NCBI GenBank assembly: GCA_022712315.1
Contig: JALAGS010000146.1
Span: forward strand, 1 to 43,002
Direction of reading: 5' to 3'
DNA: 43,002 nt
Origin: Sphingobacterium sp.
GTDB taxonomy: Bacteria > Bacteroidota > Bacteroidia > Sphingobacteriales > Sphingobacteriaceae
Made by a program: the position numbers and the translations under genes. The notes beneath the pieces were generated by a model. It was not told the DNA's origin and did not search any database. It worked only from the letters and a program-made list of their open reading frames with translations. This document shows positions 1 through 8,493 of the stretch, one piece after another; the stretch's first letter is position 1, and every line of letters begins with the position of its first letter.

Positions 1-1
1 A

Positions 2-2506
2 AAGGTTGTTATTATCGGAAATGGTATGGTTGGTAATAAGATTTGTGAAAAATTAAAGCAGAAATCTAATAATCTAGATATAATTGTATTCGCGGAGGAG
101 CCAATTCGAGCATATGACCGGGTTCATTTGACAGATTACTTCAAAATTTCGTCAATGAACGAACTTTTCTTGTTGAAAAATGAGTGGTATGTAGAAAATA
201 ATGTAAAAATTCATTTAGATGATCCAATTGTTGCTATAAATCTCTTAAAAAAAGAAGTAGAATCCTTAAAAGGTACCACGGTCAGTTATGATTATCTGGT
301 CTTTGCGACAGGCTCTGCCCCTTTTGTTCCTTCCATTCCAGGGATGGAGAAAGAAGGGGTTTTCCTCTACCGTACTATTGAAGACCTGGAGTTGATCAAA
401 GCTTATGCGGCGAAAGTTAAAATTGGTACGGTCATGGGGGGAGGACTTTTGGGGCTTGAAGCCGCTAAAGCATTGGTGGATCTTGGTTTGGAAGAAACGG
501 CTGTAATCGAATTTGCTCCGCGCCTAATGCCGCGTCAGATTGATGATAGTGCGAGCGTGCTTTTACAAAATAAACTTGCAGAATTGGGCTTAAGTTGCCT
601 ATTGCAAAAGACGACAAGCCAATTGCTAGGGGATGATCGTCTGACGGGAATCGCTTTTCAGGATGGCTCGTCGATTGAAACGGATTTATTGGTGATCTCT
701 GCTGGTATACGCCCACGTGATGAGCTCGCCAAGAAAATTGGATTGGCCGTCGGTGAACGGGGCGGAATAGTGGTTAATGCACAGATGCAGACTTCGGATC
801 CTGCTGTGTATGCCATTGGCGAATGCGCACTGGTAAATGATATGATCTATGGTTTGGTAGCACCGGGTTATGAAATGGCTGAAATTGCCGCATCTCATAT
901 CGTCGGGGAAGAGAAATCCTTTAAAGGATTTGATATGAGTACCAAACTGAAACTGATGGGGGTAGATGTGGCCAGCTTTGGGAATCCATTTATCAGCGAA
1001 CCTTATGCACGGACTATCTTGCTGGAGGATCGTAACAAAGGCATTTATAAAAGACTGAATGTTAGTACCGACGGAACCCGTTTGCTCGGAGGGATACTTG
1101 TTGGGGAAGCGGCAAGTTATAACATGTTGCTGCAAATGGTAAACAACAGCCTCCCTTTGGCCGAACATCCGGAGCTTCTGCTCTTTGGTGAGCTGCGTGA
1201 AAGCAAATCGACTGCCAATGGGTTGGAGGCCCTGCCTGATCAGGCCTTGATCTGCAGTTGTGAGGGAGTGACCAAAGCGCAGATTTGTGATGCGGTGATC
1301 ACTGGTCATTGTGAAAATGCAAATGCGGTAAAGAAATGCACGAAAGCCGGATCGGGATGTGGCGGCTGTGTGCCTATGGTGAATGATCTGGTTAATTACA
1401 CCATGAAACAGCAAGGGAAATATATCAGGAATACCATCTGTGAACATTTCGATCTGAGCCGTCAGGAACTATATGATCTAATCAAGATCCATGAATTGAA
1501 AAGTTACGATCATGTATTGGATGCGCTGGGTCATGGGCATGGTTGCGAAGTCTGTAAACCGTTGGTATCTTCCTTACTTGCGAGCCTTTGGAACGAGATG
1601 ATTCTTGGTAAGGGTAATGATGTGGCTCAGGATAGTAATGACCGTTATTTGGCCAATATACAGAAAGGTGGGACCTATTCGGTGGTTCCGCGCATTCCGG
1701 GAGGTGAGATTACGCCTGATAAATTGATTGTTATTGGCGAAGTCGCCAAAAAATATAAGCTGTATACAAAAATTACGGGGGGACAGCGCATTGATTTGTT
1801 TGGTGCACATCTTAATGACCTCCCGTTTATCTGGGAAGAATTGATAGCAGCGGGATTCGAAAGTGGTCATGCTTATGGTAAGGCCTTGCGCACTGTAAAA
1901 AGTTGTGTGGGTAGTACCTGGTGCCGATTTGGCCTACACGATAGTGTGTCGTTTGCGATACGCATAGAGGAACGTTACCGTGGACTTCGGGCTCCGCACA
2001 AAATAAAATCTGCAGTGAGTGGCTGTATCCGCGAGTGTGCGGAAGCGCAGAGCAAGGATTTTGGGATCATCGCAACCGAAAAAGGCTGGAACCTCTATGT
2101 TTGCGGAAATGGTGGTAGTAAGCCGCAACATGCTTTGCTTCTGGCTTCAGATATTGATAGTGAAACCTGTATCCGGTATATAGATCGATTCCTCATGTTT
2201 TACATTCGGACTGCGGATCCACTGACACGTACAGCAACTTGGCTCAACAAAATGGAGGGTGGGATCGACTATCTGCGGAATGTAGTGGTAGAGGATAGCC
2301 TTGGAATGGGGGAAGCATGGGAACAGGATATGCAGCTGCTGGTGGATAGCTACCGTTGTGAGTGGAAAGTTGCCATTGAAGATCCAGAAATCCGTAAACG
2401 TTTTGTCCATTTTGTGAATGCGCCCGAAGAAAAAGATGAAACGGTACGTTTTGATACCTTGCGCGGACAAAAGAAAGCTGCCGACTGGAACCTGAGCACT
2501 TATTAA
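2..2506 (+). CDS. nirB: Nitrite reductase [NAD(P)H] large subunit, 5' end cut by window
   Basis: Reduces nitrite to ammonium in the cytoplasm with NAD(P)H, using FAD, Fe-S clusters and siroheme. The reading frame is open from base 2 and begins KVVIIGNGMVG, the FAD-binding Rossmann fingerprint, so probably only a few N-terminal residues lie outside the window; the ATG at 26 is internal. The 834 visible residues match the usual NirB length of about 830-850. Domain order, numbered from the first visible codon: FAD/NAD oxidoreductase (1-300), a BFD-type [2Fe-2S] domain with C418-x-C420 and C453-x2-C456, a second degenerate BFD-like repeat (about 478-520), then the ferredoxin-like and siroheme/4Fe-4S domains with C635-x5-C641 and C675-x3-C679. 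All four siroheme/4Fe-4S cysteines are present, so the enzyme looks active. It is followed by nirD and a nitrite channel, which supports assimilatory or detoxifying nitrite reduction. Confidence 0.96.
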   Translation, partial: KVVIIGNGMVGNKICEKLKQKSNNLDIIVFAEEPIRAYDRVHLTDYFKISSMNELFLLKNEWYVENNVKIHLDDPIVAINLLKKEVESLKGTTVSYDYLVFATGSAPFVPSIPGMEKEGVFLYRTIEDLELIKAYAAKVKIGTVMGGGLLGLEAAKALVDLGLEETAVIEFAPRLMPRQIDDSASVLLQNKLAELGLSCLLQKTTSQLLGDDRLTGIAFQDGSSIETDLLVISAGIRPRDELAKKIGLAVGERGGIVVNAQMQTSDPAVYAIGECALVNDMIYGLVAPGYEMAEIAASHIVGEEKSFKGFDMSTKLKLMGVDVASFGNPFISEPYARTILLEDRNKGIYKRLNVSTDGTRLLGGILVGEAASYNMLLQMVNNSLPLAEHPELLLFGELRESKSTANGLEALPDQALICSCEGVTKAQICDAVITGHCENANAVKKCTKAGSGCGGCVPMVNDLVNYTMKQQGKYIRNTICEHFDLSRQELYDLIKIHELKSYDHVLDALGHGHGCEVCKPLVSSLLASLWNEMILGKGNDVAQDSNDRYLANIQKGGTYSVVPRIPGGEITPDKLIVIGEVAKKYKLYTKITGGQRIDLFGAHLNDLPFIWEELIAAGFESGHAYGKALRTVKSCVGSTWCRFGLHDSVSFAIRIEERYRGLRAPHKIKSAVSGCIRECAEAQSKDFGIIATEKGWNLYVCGNGGSKPQHALLLASDIDSETCIRYIDRFLMFYIRTADPLTRTATWLNKMEGGIDYLRNVVVEDSLGMGEAWEQDMQLLVDSYRCEWKVAIEDPEIRKRFVHFVNAPEEKDETVRFDTLRGQKKAADWNLSTY

Positions 2507-2540
2507 ATATAAAATCGCTAAACCTTTTAATTGAAATCAT

Positions 2541-2888
2541 ATGAATACGCAAATTGACATGCAATGGCTGAGAGCCTGCCGGATAGAAGATGCTATTGAA
2601 AACGGCGGAGTCTGTCTTAAATTGAATAACGAACAGGTGGCTCTGTTCTATTTCGCCCGCCGCAATGAGTGGTATGCCACACAAAATGAATGTCCGCACA
2701 AACGGCAGATGATTTTAAGCCGCGGCATGCTGGGGTCTTTGGGCGAAACGCCTAAAGTCGCTTGCCCATTCCATAAGAAAACCTTTGCGTTGGACACCGG
2801 CGAATGTCTTTCGGGTGATGAATGCGCCATTAAGACCTATCCTGTGAAGGTGGAAAACGGAAGTATTTTTATTGGAATGACTGCTTAA
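2541..2888 (+). CDS. nirD: Nitrite reductase [NAD(P)H] small subunit, Rieske-like
   Basis: Partner of NirB, 34 bp downstream in the same operon. The 115 residues form a single Rieske-type ISP domain of the usual NirD length. Unlike the E. coli protein, which has lost the cluster ligands, this one keeps a C-x-H pair (ECPHK, near residue 50) and a C-x2-H pair (ACPFHK, near residue 75), separated by 21 residues. This suggests that it binds a real [2Fe-2S] centre and may take part in electron transfer. The ATG at 2541 is the first in frame after the nirB stop and places the conserved MQWLRACRIEDAIENGGVC start directly at the N-terminus. No signal peptide is seen, so it is cytoplasmic. Confidence 0.93.
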   Translation: MNTQIDMQWLRACRIEDAIENGGVCLKLNNEQVALFYFARRNEWYATQNECPHKRQMILSRGMLGSLGETPKVACPFHKKTFALDTGECLSGDECAIKTYPVKVENGSIFIGMTA

Positions 2889-2936
2889 GAGAAATAAAAG
2901 ATAATTGAATCGAAAACCATTTAAAACAAAAATACG

Positions 2937-3749
2937 ATGGATTATATTAGCCCCAAAGAGGTAGCTGGTGCCATGATGAACACCGCTGTCTACAAATCTT
3001 CGCTTCCGGTCAAAGATCTACTGATACGGGGAGCATTGTCAGGTGCCTTATTGGCAATTTCTGTAACGCTTGCATTGTTGGCCACTTCCCAGACTGGATT
3101 GGGATTAGTTGGCGCTTTTGTTTTTCCAGTAGGATTTGTTATCATCGTCATCCTTGGCTTGGAACTGGTGACAGGCAGTTTCTCCCTGGTTCCTTTGGCT
3201 TGGTTTGAAGGTAAAATCAATTTTAAGGCTATGGCCAATAATTTGTTCTGGGTTTTTCTCGGCAATTTAGTGGGGAGTGTTCTCTTTGCAATTTTGTTTT
3301 GGGCTGCCAGCACAGAAACTGGACACTCGAGCCAGCTGGGAAACATCGAGCAGAGCCTGATCCTGATCAGTGAAAAGAAAACCCTTGGATACAGTGCTCA
3401 CGGCACAGCAGGCTTGTTTTCGGCCTTTGTTAAAGCTATTTTGTGCAATTGGATGGTTTGTATGGGTGTGGTGATGTCCTTGACTTCTAAGTCTACCCTT
3501 GGGAAAATACTGGCTGCAGGTATTCCGATCTTTATATTCTTTGCATTAGGCTATGAGCACGCGGTGGTCAATATGTTTGTGATTCCTGCCGGAATGATGT
3601 TTGGTGCAAAAGTGACTATCTCGGACTGGTGGCTGTGCAATCAGCTGATCGTAACAGCCGGAAATATTGTCGGCGGATTGCTGTTTACTGGAATGGCTAT
3701 CTATTATACCTATCATCAAAAAGAAAAAGTGTCGACTTCGCAAAACTAA
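2937..3749 (+). CDS. nirC: Formate/nitrite transporter (FNT) family channel, NirC-like
   Basis: An inner-membrane channel of the FocA/NirC family, here most likely importing or equilibrating nitrite for NirBD. The 270 residues contain six hydrophobic segments, as expected for the pentameric FNT fold. FNT hallmarks are visible: the LCNWMVC stretch near residue 170, preceded by the conserved lysine in FVKAI, and GYEHAVVNMF near residue 203, which carries the central pore histidine. It starts 48 bp after nirD on the same strand, so an operon is likely. NirC is preferred over FocA only because of the nirBD neighbours; the sequence alone does not settle the substrate. Confidence 0.9.
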   Translation: MDYISPKEVAGAMMNTAVYKSSLPVKDLLIRGALSGALLAISVTLALLATSQTGLGLVGAFVFPVGFVIIVILGLELVTGSFSLVPLAWFEGKINFKAMANNLFWVFLGNLVGSVLFAILFWAASTETGHSSQLGNIEQSLILISEKKTLGYSAHGTAGLFSAFVKAILCNWMVCMGVVMSLTSKSTLGKILAAGIPIFIFFALGYEHAVVNMFVIPAGMMFGAKVTISDWWLCNQLIVTAGNIVGGLLFTGMAIYYTYHQKEKVSTSQN

Positions 3750-3755
3750 ATTTTT

Positions 3756-4157
3756 ATGCATCAGATAAAACAATTATTTATGTTACTTCTATCGCTAGCT
3801 ATTAGCATGGGGTCTTACGGTCAGGAAAAAACTGTCAAAGGTAGTTTGTTTGAGGGAATTGCTGTGGCAGGATATACGGATCATGGTGCTTATATCAATT
3901 GTACTGGGCCAGCAGTGAAATATATATTCAGTGCAAAAAGTTGCCTGTTGCTGGGTTTATTGCCGAGCTTAAAACTTAAAGAAGATAAGGTTGAAGCGGG
4001 GAAGCCAAAGAACTCCTGGGTAACACCCTCTCTCGGGTTTGGTCTAACGGCCGTAATCCGGCATATTGCCATTCAGCTGCCAGCATTTTATGCGGCGAAA
4101 ACGGGTACTGCTGATGGTAAGTGGCGTTTGGGTGTCGGTATAGGCTATAAATTTTAG
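3756..4157 (+). CDS. Small exported protein, probably outer-membrane, in nir operon
   Basis: A 133-residue protein of unknown function, 6 bp after the FNT gene and so almost surely co-transcribed with nirBD. Residues 1-22 form a signal peptide (hydrophobic core LFMLLLSLAI, likely cleavage after SYG). The mature part is rich in glycine and alternating hydrophobic residues (LGFGLTAVIRHIAIQLPAFY) and ends WRLGVGIGYKF, with a C-terminal aromatic residue, which suggests a short beta-barrel or barrel fragment in the outer membrane. No known family is recognised. Its position suggests an accessory role in nitrite or nitrate entry, but this is inferred from context only. Confidence 0.75.
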   Translation: MHQIKQLFMLLLSLAISMGSYGQEKTVKGSLFEGIAVAGYTDHGAYINCTGPAVKYIFSAKSCLLLGLLPSLKLKEDKVEAGKPKNSWVTPSLGFGLTAVIRHIAIQLPAFYAAKTGTADGKWRLGVGIGYKF

Positions 4158-4188
4158 TGTGATGTATTTTTAGGGAAATATATGGATT

Positions 4189-4225
4189 GGGGAGTCATTA
4201 GCTGTCACGGACGGTTTCGCTCCCC
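4189..4225. terminator. Shared hairpin between convergent nir operon and Crp gene
   Basis: GGGGAG (4189-4194) pairs with CTCCCC (4220-4225), followed on + by TATTTTTCTT. The loop is long (25 nt) and holds a small inner GTC/GAC pairing. The hairpin lies between the stop of the small exported protein and the stop of the convergent regulator, so it probably ends the nir operon. Its long loop makes it only a moderate candidate. Confidence 0.5.
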
Positions 4226-4917
4226 TATTTTTCTTCCGAGAGGTCCTGCAAAAGTTGGAAGTTTTTAATAAAAATATTTTTTTTGTCCATCGCTATCACC
4301 TGTAGATCGATAAGTTCACCTAGTGCACGGTAGACGGTCTCGTAAGTAGTGCCTACATAGGACGAAAGATCTTTTTTGCTTAAACTAAGTCCTATATATC
4401 CGTTCGTGTTTTTCTCACCAAAAATACGGTAGATTAACAATAGGCTCCAAGCAAGCCGGTTTTTAACAGGAAGTTGTGTCAGTTGGGTCATCTTTTGCTC
4501 AGAAAGATGTAATTCATCTGCAAAAAATAACATCAACTGGTAGCTCAATTCGGGATTTATGCGTAGTGTAGACAGGAAAAATGGTAGCTCCACGAAGCAG
4601 AGCTGCGTGACATCCAAGGTTGTTGCCGAAATGGGATAGATGGTTTGTTCTGTACTGATACCGCGATGGCCCACGATATCTCCCTTTTTTGCAAAACGAA
4701 CAATGGTTTCCTTATCTCCAAGATTGCGGTGAACTTTGACGAGTCCAGACTGGACAAAATAAATACCTCGAACCGACTCCCCCTCGGTGATAAACTGCTC
4801 GCCTTTTTTCAATTTAATATTTTTTCGGTGCAAGTCGATCTGTCCAAGCCAGTCTTGTAAGACATAGCGGCACATAACGCAGGAATGGTCGCAAGTATTT
4901 ATTTTTTTCGATTTCAT
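4225..4917 (-). CDS. Crp/Fnr family regulator with FNR-like cysteines
   Basis: A 230-residue DNA-binding regulator: cyclic-nucleotide-type beta-roll (about 30-120), dimer helix (about 120-150) and winged helix-turn-helix (about 175-212, LSLSKKDLSSYVGTTYETVYR). Three cysteines lie at the extreme N-terminus, C9-x3-C13-x2-C16, with a fourth at C107 in the roll. This recalls the three N-terminal plus one central cysteine set that binds the oxygen-sensing [4Fe-4S] cluster of FNR, although the spacing differs from the C-x2-C-x5-C of E. coli FNR. It converges on the nitrite operon, so control of nitrite metabolism by oxygen or NO is an attractive inference. It could also be a generic Crp-like protein whose cysteines have another role. 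Confidence 0.9.
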   Translation of the reverse strand: MKSKKINTCDHSCVMCRYVLQDWLGQIDLHRKNIKLKKGEQFITEGESVRGIYFVQSGLVKVHRNLGDKETIVRFAKKGDIVGHRGISTEQTIYPISATTLDVTQLCFVELPFFLSTLRINPELSYQLMLFFADELHLSEQKMTQLTQLPVKNRLAWSLLLIYRIFGEKNTNGYIGLSLSKKDLSSYVGTTYETVYRALGELIDLQVIAMDKKNIFIKNFQLLQDLSEEK

Positions 4918-4956
4918 GAAGGTCTGACTCGTATAATGGATGGTGTTTTAGCTGTT

Positions 4957-4964
4957 CAAAGTTA
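4957..4964 (-). promoter_or_regulatory. Candidate -7 element for the Crp/Fnr gene
   Basis: Read on the minus strand this is TAACTTTG, an exact match to the Bacteroidota -7 consensus TAnnTTTG, about 40 bp before the regulator's start codon. No clear TTG lies at the ideal -33 distance, so it may need an activator or be weak. Confidence 0.35.
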
Positions 4965-4990
4965 TTATCTATTCGTTTAAAATCCTAATG

Positions 4991-5218
4991 TCAATTATGC
5001 TTGAATCCAGATAATAGAACCTTAAGGCTATCCAGCGCCTCTTCTAGCGGGAAAAAAGTCGAATTGTTGACAAAGGCTTCGTAATTTGTATTGATCTGTC
5101 CATTTTTCCACCGATAGAGTGCTTTGAGATCTGCCGATAATGGGGATTGTAGGTCGGTATAAAGTTCAGGTCTAAGATTTTCAACATAACTGTCCGGTGT
5201 TGCTAGCATCTGTTGCAT
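4991..5218 (-). CDS. Short SMI1/KNR4-like (SUKH) protein or fragment
   Basis: A 75-residue ORF with the typical SUKH signature: a short acidic lead, LKALYRWKNGQ, then FVNNSTFFPLEEAL. SUKH proteins are mostly immunity proteins against polymorphic toxins, or regulators with the same fold. Full domains are usually 120-180 residues; this one stops just after the PLEEAL helix and lacks the expected C-terminal half, so it is either a minimal variant or a 3'-truncated remnant. A stop lies in frame just upstream of the ATG, so the start is firm. No toxin gene is adjacent. Function is inferred from the motif only. Confidence 0.5.
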   Translation of the reverse strand: MQQMLATPDSYVENLRPELYTDLQSPLSADLKALYRWKNGQINTNYEAFVNNSTFFPLEEALDSLKVLLSGFKHN

Positions 5219-5450
5219 AATGGTCGGTTTTTGATGTATTAATAAAGTTAGTCATAATTAACTGCGTATATCAATAGTGCTGCGCCCTAGTGATCGCGGG
5301 AAAAGTTAAAAAACTTAATAATTATTTAATGGGAATTAATGTAAATTTATTTCAGCATAAAGCTATAGGTATGCTTGTCGTCAGATAAAACGATAGCATG
5401 TGTTGAATTGTTAATAACACAGGTATACCCTTTTAATTTACTGAATATAC

Positions 5451-5975
5451 ATGAAAAAGATCGAACTTATTCCACTTGTTGGGATTCAAATCGAAGGTAT
5501 TGGTCAGGTTGATCTCGGAGCGAGCCGTGCCGAGGTCCAACGTATACTTGGTACACCCTCGGATGCACTGGACGACCAATACTATTATGATGAACTCGAA
5601 CTGAGACTTGATTTCAATGGCCAGGGAGTATTGGAATTTATCGAAAGTATCAATGGACCCAATCCGGAAAAAACGGAGATCAGCATCTATGGTGTTAATC
5701 CATTTCAAGTGGAAGCAGCTGAACTTATAACGATCTTAACGGATAAAAACCAAGGTGAGGTCGACGATGCTGAAGCAGGATATTGCTATACATTTTTGAG
5801 TAGCTCGGTTGGTGTCTGGCGACAGATGACTGAAGAGGATGTTCAGGAGGAGATCGAGGAAATCAAAGCCGACGGCGAATATGAAGATAATGCGGATATG
5901 CTATTGGAGGACCTTGAAAAATCAAAATTCTTTTGGACGATAGGCATTGGCGTAGAAGGGTATTACGCTGAGTAA
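5451..5975 (+). CDS. Conserved-looking hypothetical protein, possibly immunity-associated
   Basis: A 174-residue soluble acidic protein without signal peptide or membrane segment. The N-terminal half reads as a compact alpha/beta unit: a lead containing GIGQVDLGASRAEVQRILG, a helix entry typical of small sensor-like folds, then YYYDELELRLDF. The C-terminal part has an acidic helix (about 127-158) followed by FFWTIGIGVEGYY. I recall similar proteins annotated only as hypothetical and found near toxin-immunity genes, but I cannot name a family. It stands alone, divergent from the SUKH-like fragment and convergent with the AraC gene 10 bp away. An orphan immunity role is a weak inference from this neighbourhood. 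Confidence 0.7.
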   Translation: MKKIELIPLVGIQIEGIGQVDLGASRAEVQRILGTPSDALDDQYYYDELELRLDFNGQGVLEFIESINGPNPEKTEISIYGVNPFQVEAAELITILTDKNQGEVDDAEAGYCYTFLSSSVGVWRQMTEEDVQEEIEEIKADGEYEDNADMLLEDLEKSKFFWTIGIGVEGYYAE

Positions 5976-5985
5976 AGCCAAATAA

Positions 5986-6900
5986 TTACTGAAATAGCTG
6001 CCTAAACTCCAGGGGACTCTGATGTGTATTCTTTTTAAAGACCTTACTGAATGACTGCGGATGCTCGAAGCCGAGTTCATAGGCGATTTCACTAATGGAA
6101 AGGGTGCTTGTGCTCAAGCGCAATTTGGCATACTCGATCATTTTGTGCTGAATATGCTGCTGGGTATTTTGCTGTGTATAGATTCGAAGCAGGCTACCGA
6201 GATAGTTTGGCGATAGATTCAGCTGCTGTGCCAGAAAGCTGACTGTGGGAACACCGTGCTCCACGAGCATATCTTGCTGAAACTGCGCTGATAGTACCTG
6301 CTCAAACTTAGTGACCAGCTCTTGTGTCGATCGTTTGCGGGTAATAAATTGCCGTTCGTAGAATCGTTCGGCATAAATCAGCAAGCGCTCAATCTGTTTG
6401 ATAATGAGTTCGCGGCTGAATTTATCGATATTAGACTGATATTCCTTTTCAATATTTTGAAGAATATCGACGATTACGGCTTCTTCTTTATCTGAAAGAA
6501 AAAGTGCTTCATTGACCTGATATTGGAAAAAATCATAATGGTGAATATGTTTTGCCAGTTCGCTGTTCCAGAGAAAATCAGGATGGATCAACAGGATCCA
6601 GCCGCTGGGCTGGGCCTGTATTTCCTGATTGATTTCCACTTTTAAAAACTGCAATGGCGATATAAAGGTGAGTATGCCCGAATCAAAATCATAGTGCTGT
6701 TGCCCATAGTTGAACCGGGCATTTACATTTCGCTTTAATCCGATCGAATAAAAATGCTGTATCCAATTCAATTTGCTGTCATTTACAGGATAATGTACCT
6801 GACTATAGTCGACCAAGCTGATCAATGGATGCTCGGGCTTTGGCAGTCCGCAAAAGCTGTGGAATTCCGATAGGGAATGAAAGCGAAATGTATTCTCCAT
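5986..6900 (-). CDS. AraC family transcriptional regulator
   Basis: A 304-residue regulator. The N-terminal 180 residues form a cupin-like sensing domain (with YDFDSGILTFISPLQF), and residues about 205-304 carry the two helix-turn-helix units of the AraC/XylS family: FLAQQLNLSPNYLGSLLR, and the signature ISEIAYELGFEHPQSFSKVFKK with the closing SPLEFRQ. The gene lies 69 bp downstream of an SDR oxidoreductase on the same strand. This SDR-AraC layout is common in Bacteroidota, and the regulator probably controls that enzyme. The ligand is unknown. Confidence 0.93.
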   Translation of the reverse strand: MENTFRFHSLSEFHSFCGLPKPEHPLISLVDYSQVHYPVNDSKLNWIQHFYSIGLKRNVNARFNYGQQHYDFDSGILTFISPLQFLKVEINQEIQAQPSGWILLIHPDFLWNSELAKHIHHYDFFQYQVNEALFLSDKEEAVIVDILQNIEKEYQSNIDKFSRELIIKQIERLLIYAERFYERQFITRKRSTQELVTKFEQVLSAQFQQDMLVEHGVPTVSFLAQQLNLSPNYLGSLLRIYTQQNTQQHIQHKMIEYAKLRLSTSTLSISEIAYELGFEHPQSFSKVFKKNTHQSPLEFRQLFQ

Positions 6901-6969
6901 TTTATAAATTTACTTATTTTCTTGTTTTGTTACCGTTTAATTTACATTGCCTCGCACACGCTCTGTGGC

Positions 6970-7821
6970 TTATTTGAGGGCTTGTTCAAAAGCGGTTGAC
7001 ACTGTATAGCTTTTCCATTTTTCGATTTCAGCGGTCAGCATATTGATTTTGTTTTTGGCCAGTTCATAAGCGTCTTCGCCCATCAAAAAATGGATAGGTG
7101 GCTGCTCCAGAGTGCTCAGCTCGATCAATAAGGTTGCCGCTTTCTGTGGATCGTTTGCCTGATTGCCATGGATCTGATGCAGATGTATGGCTTCATTTTC
7201 TCTCGCAGTGACGTAGGCTGCGATTGGATTAGCTGCGGTATGTAAAGACCCTTCGGATAAAAAGTCAGTTCTGAAGTAGCCTGGATATACCAAGGTTGTG
7301 TGTACGCCAAAGGGTTCCATCTCGGCAGCAAGGGCCTCGGTAAAACCTGCGACGGCAAATTTGGTGGAACAATAGACTCCAAAGGCTGGATAATTTCCTA
7401 CAAGGCCACCGATGGAGGCAATATTGAAAATATGCCCCGATTGCTGGTGCCGCAAATGAGGTGCGATATGTCGGATGGTATTGAGGGATCCGAAGACATT
7501 GACCTCAAAGTTGCGGCGCGCTTCCCAGTCACTGAGCTCCTCCAAAGTGCCCGTTTGGCCATACCCTGCATTATTGACGAGTACATCAATCCTTCCGAAA
7601 TAATCAATTGCCGAGAGTACTGCGCGGGCAACGTCTTTGTCATTGGTAATGTCAACTTCAAGGGGTAAAAAATTCTCCTGATCGCCGATTTCATCTTCCA
7701 GTGCCTGTTTTGATCGTGATGTGGCAACGACAAGGTAATCTTGGGCGAGCAATTCTTTAACGAGGCTGAGACCTAGTCCCTTGGAGGCACCTGTAACGAA
7801 CCATACTTTTTGTGATTTCAT
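6970..7821 (-). CDS. Short-chain dehydrogenase/reductase (SDR)
   Basis: A cytoplasmic NAD(P)-dependent oxidoreductase of the classical SDR family, 283 residues. The cofactor motif TGASKGLG spans 10-17, the structural NNAG is at 83-86, and the catalytic Ser-Tyr-Lys set is S136, Y150 and K154 in YCSTK. The basic residues after the second strand (SRSK) favour NADP(H). The substrate cannot be told from sequence; similar proteins are annotated as oxidoreductases acting on small carbonyl compounds. It is followed by the AraC regulator, so the two are likely transcribed together. A promoter candidate lies just upstream. Confidence 0.93.
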   Translation of the reverse strand: MKSQKVWFVTGASKGLGLSLVKELLAQDYLVVATSRSKQALEDEIGDQENFLPLEVDITNDKDVARAVLSAIDYFGRIDVLVNNAGYGQTGTLEELSDWEARRNFEVNVFGSLNTIRHIAPHLRHQQSGHIFNIASIGGLVGNYPAFGVYCSTKFAVAGFTEALAAEMEPFGVHTTLVYPGYFRTDFLSEGSLHTAANPIAAYVTARENEAIHLHQIHGNQANDPQKAATLLIELSTLEQPPIHFLMGEDAYELAKNKINMLTAEIEKWKSYTVSTAFEQALK

Positions 7822-7849
7822 GTGTTTCTGTTTTAAATAATGGATATTA

Positions 7850-7877
7850 CAAAGGTGATGAATCGATGGACGGCAAA
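7850..7877 (-). promoter_or_regulatory. Candidate promoter for the SDR-AraC pair
   Basis: On the minus strand TTTG (7874-7877) is followed after 16 bp by CACCTTTG (7850-7857), one mismatch from the Bacteroidota -7 consensus. The spacing is slightly short. The start codon is about 29 bp downstream. Confidence 0.3.
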
Positions 7878-8029
7878 TGTAGGCAGATCAACGGATCTTG
7901 TAGCCAGATCGTGGATAAGCAATTTTTTCTTTAAAACAATTTTTGCTTTTGAGTGCTTTATTTATAGGTGGTACCCATCTGTTTTAAGGTAGGCACCTCA
8001 AAAGGTAGTTAAACTTTAAAGACGTTGAT

Positions 8030-8491
8030 ATGTTGCAAAAAAATGATGTTGCACCCGATTTTACCTTGTACGCGACACCGGATCAAAAAATTAAATTATC
8101 AGAATTCAAGGGGCATAATGTGATATTGGCATTTTACCCGGCAGACTGGAGTCCGGTATGCAGTGATCAAATGGCGCTGTATAATGAAATGCTCAAATAT
8201 TTCAAAAAGTATGATGCGGAGATCATGGGCATTTCCGTTGACAGCAAATGGTGTCATATGGCTTTCGCACAGTCCCGGAAACTGCATTTTCCACTTTTGG
8301 CTGATTTTGAGGGCAAGGGCGAGGTCGCCAAACAATATGGTGTTTACGATGAAGAGGAAGGTGAGTGCAAGCGCGCGCTTTTTGTGATTGATAAGGAAGG
8401 GGTTATTGCCTGGAGCTATCTGTCACCGACCGCTGTCAATCCAGGTGCCGACGGTATTATCGAAGCGTTGGAAAAACTTAAATCAAATTAA
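8030..8491 (+). CDS. Peroxiredoxin (AhpC/TSA, AhpE/BCP-like)
   Basis: A 153-residue thioredoxin-fold peroxidase that reduces hydrogen peroxide or organic hydroperoxides. The peroxidatic cysteine is C44 in FYPADWSPVC; the usual Thr of the PxxxTxxC motif is Ser here, a common substitution. Further cysteines occur in DSKWC (about 74) and EGEC (about 114); whether either resolves C44 is unclear, so 1-Cys or atypical 2-Cys chemistry are both possible. No signal peptide is present. A DsbA-like gene begins 2 bp after the stop, so the two are surely co-transcribed and the partner may recycle the peroxiredoxin. Confidence 0.92.
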   Translation: MLQKNDVAPDFTLYATPDQKIKLSEFKGHNVILAFYPADWSPVCSDQMALYNEMLKYFKKYDAEIMGISVDSKWCHMAFAQSRKLHFPLLADFEGKGEVAKQYGVYDEEEGECKRALFVIDKEGVIAWSYLSPTAVNPGADGIIEALEKLKSN

Positions 8492-8493
8492 TT

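Noticed and set aside
686..1447. Long antisense ORF (253 codons) inside nirB
   Set aside because: It lies wholly within a well-supported gene, has no recognisable domain and its residue composition is that of a reverse-frame shadow.
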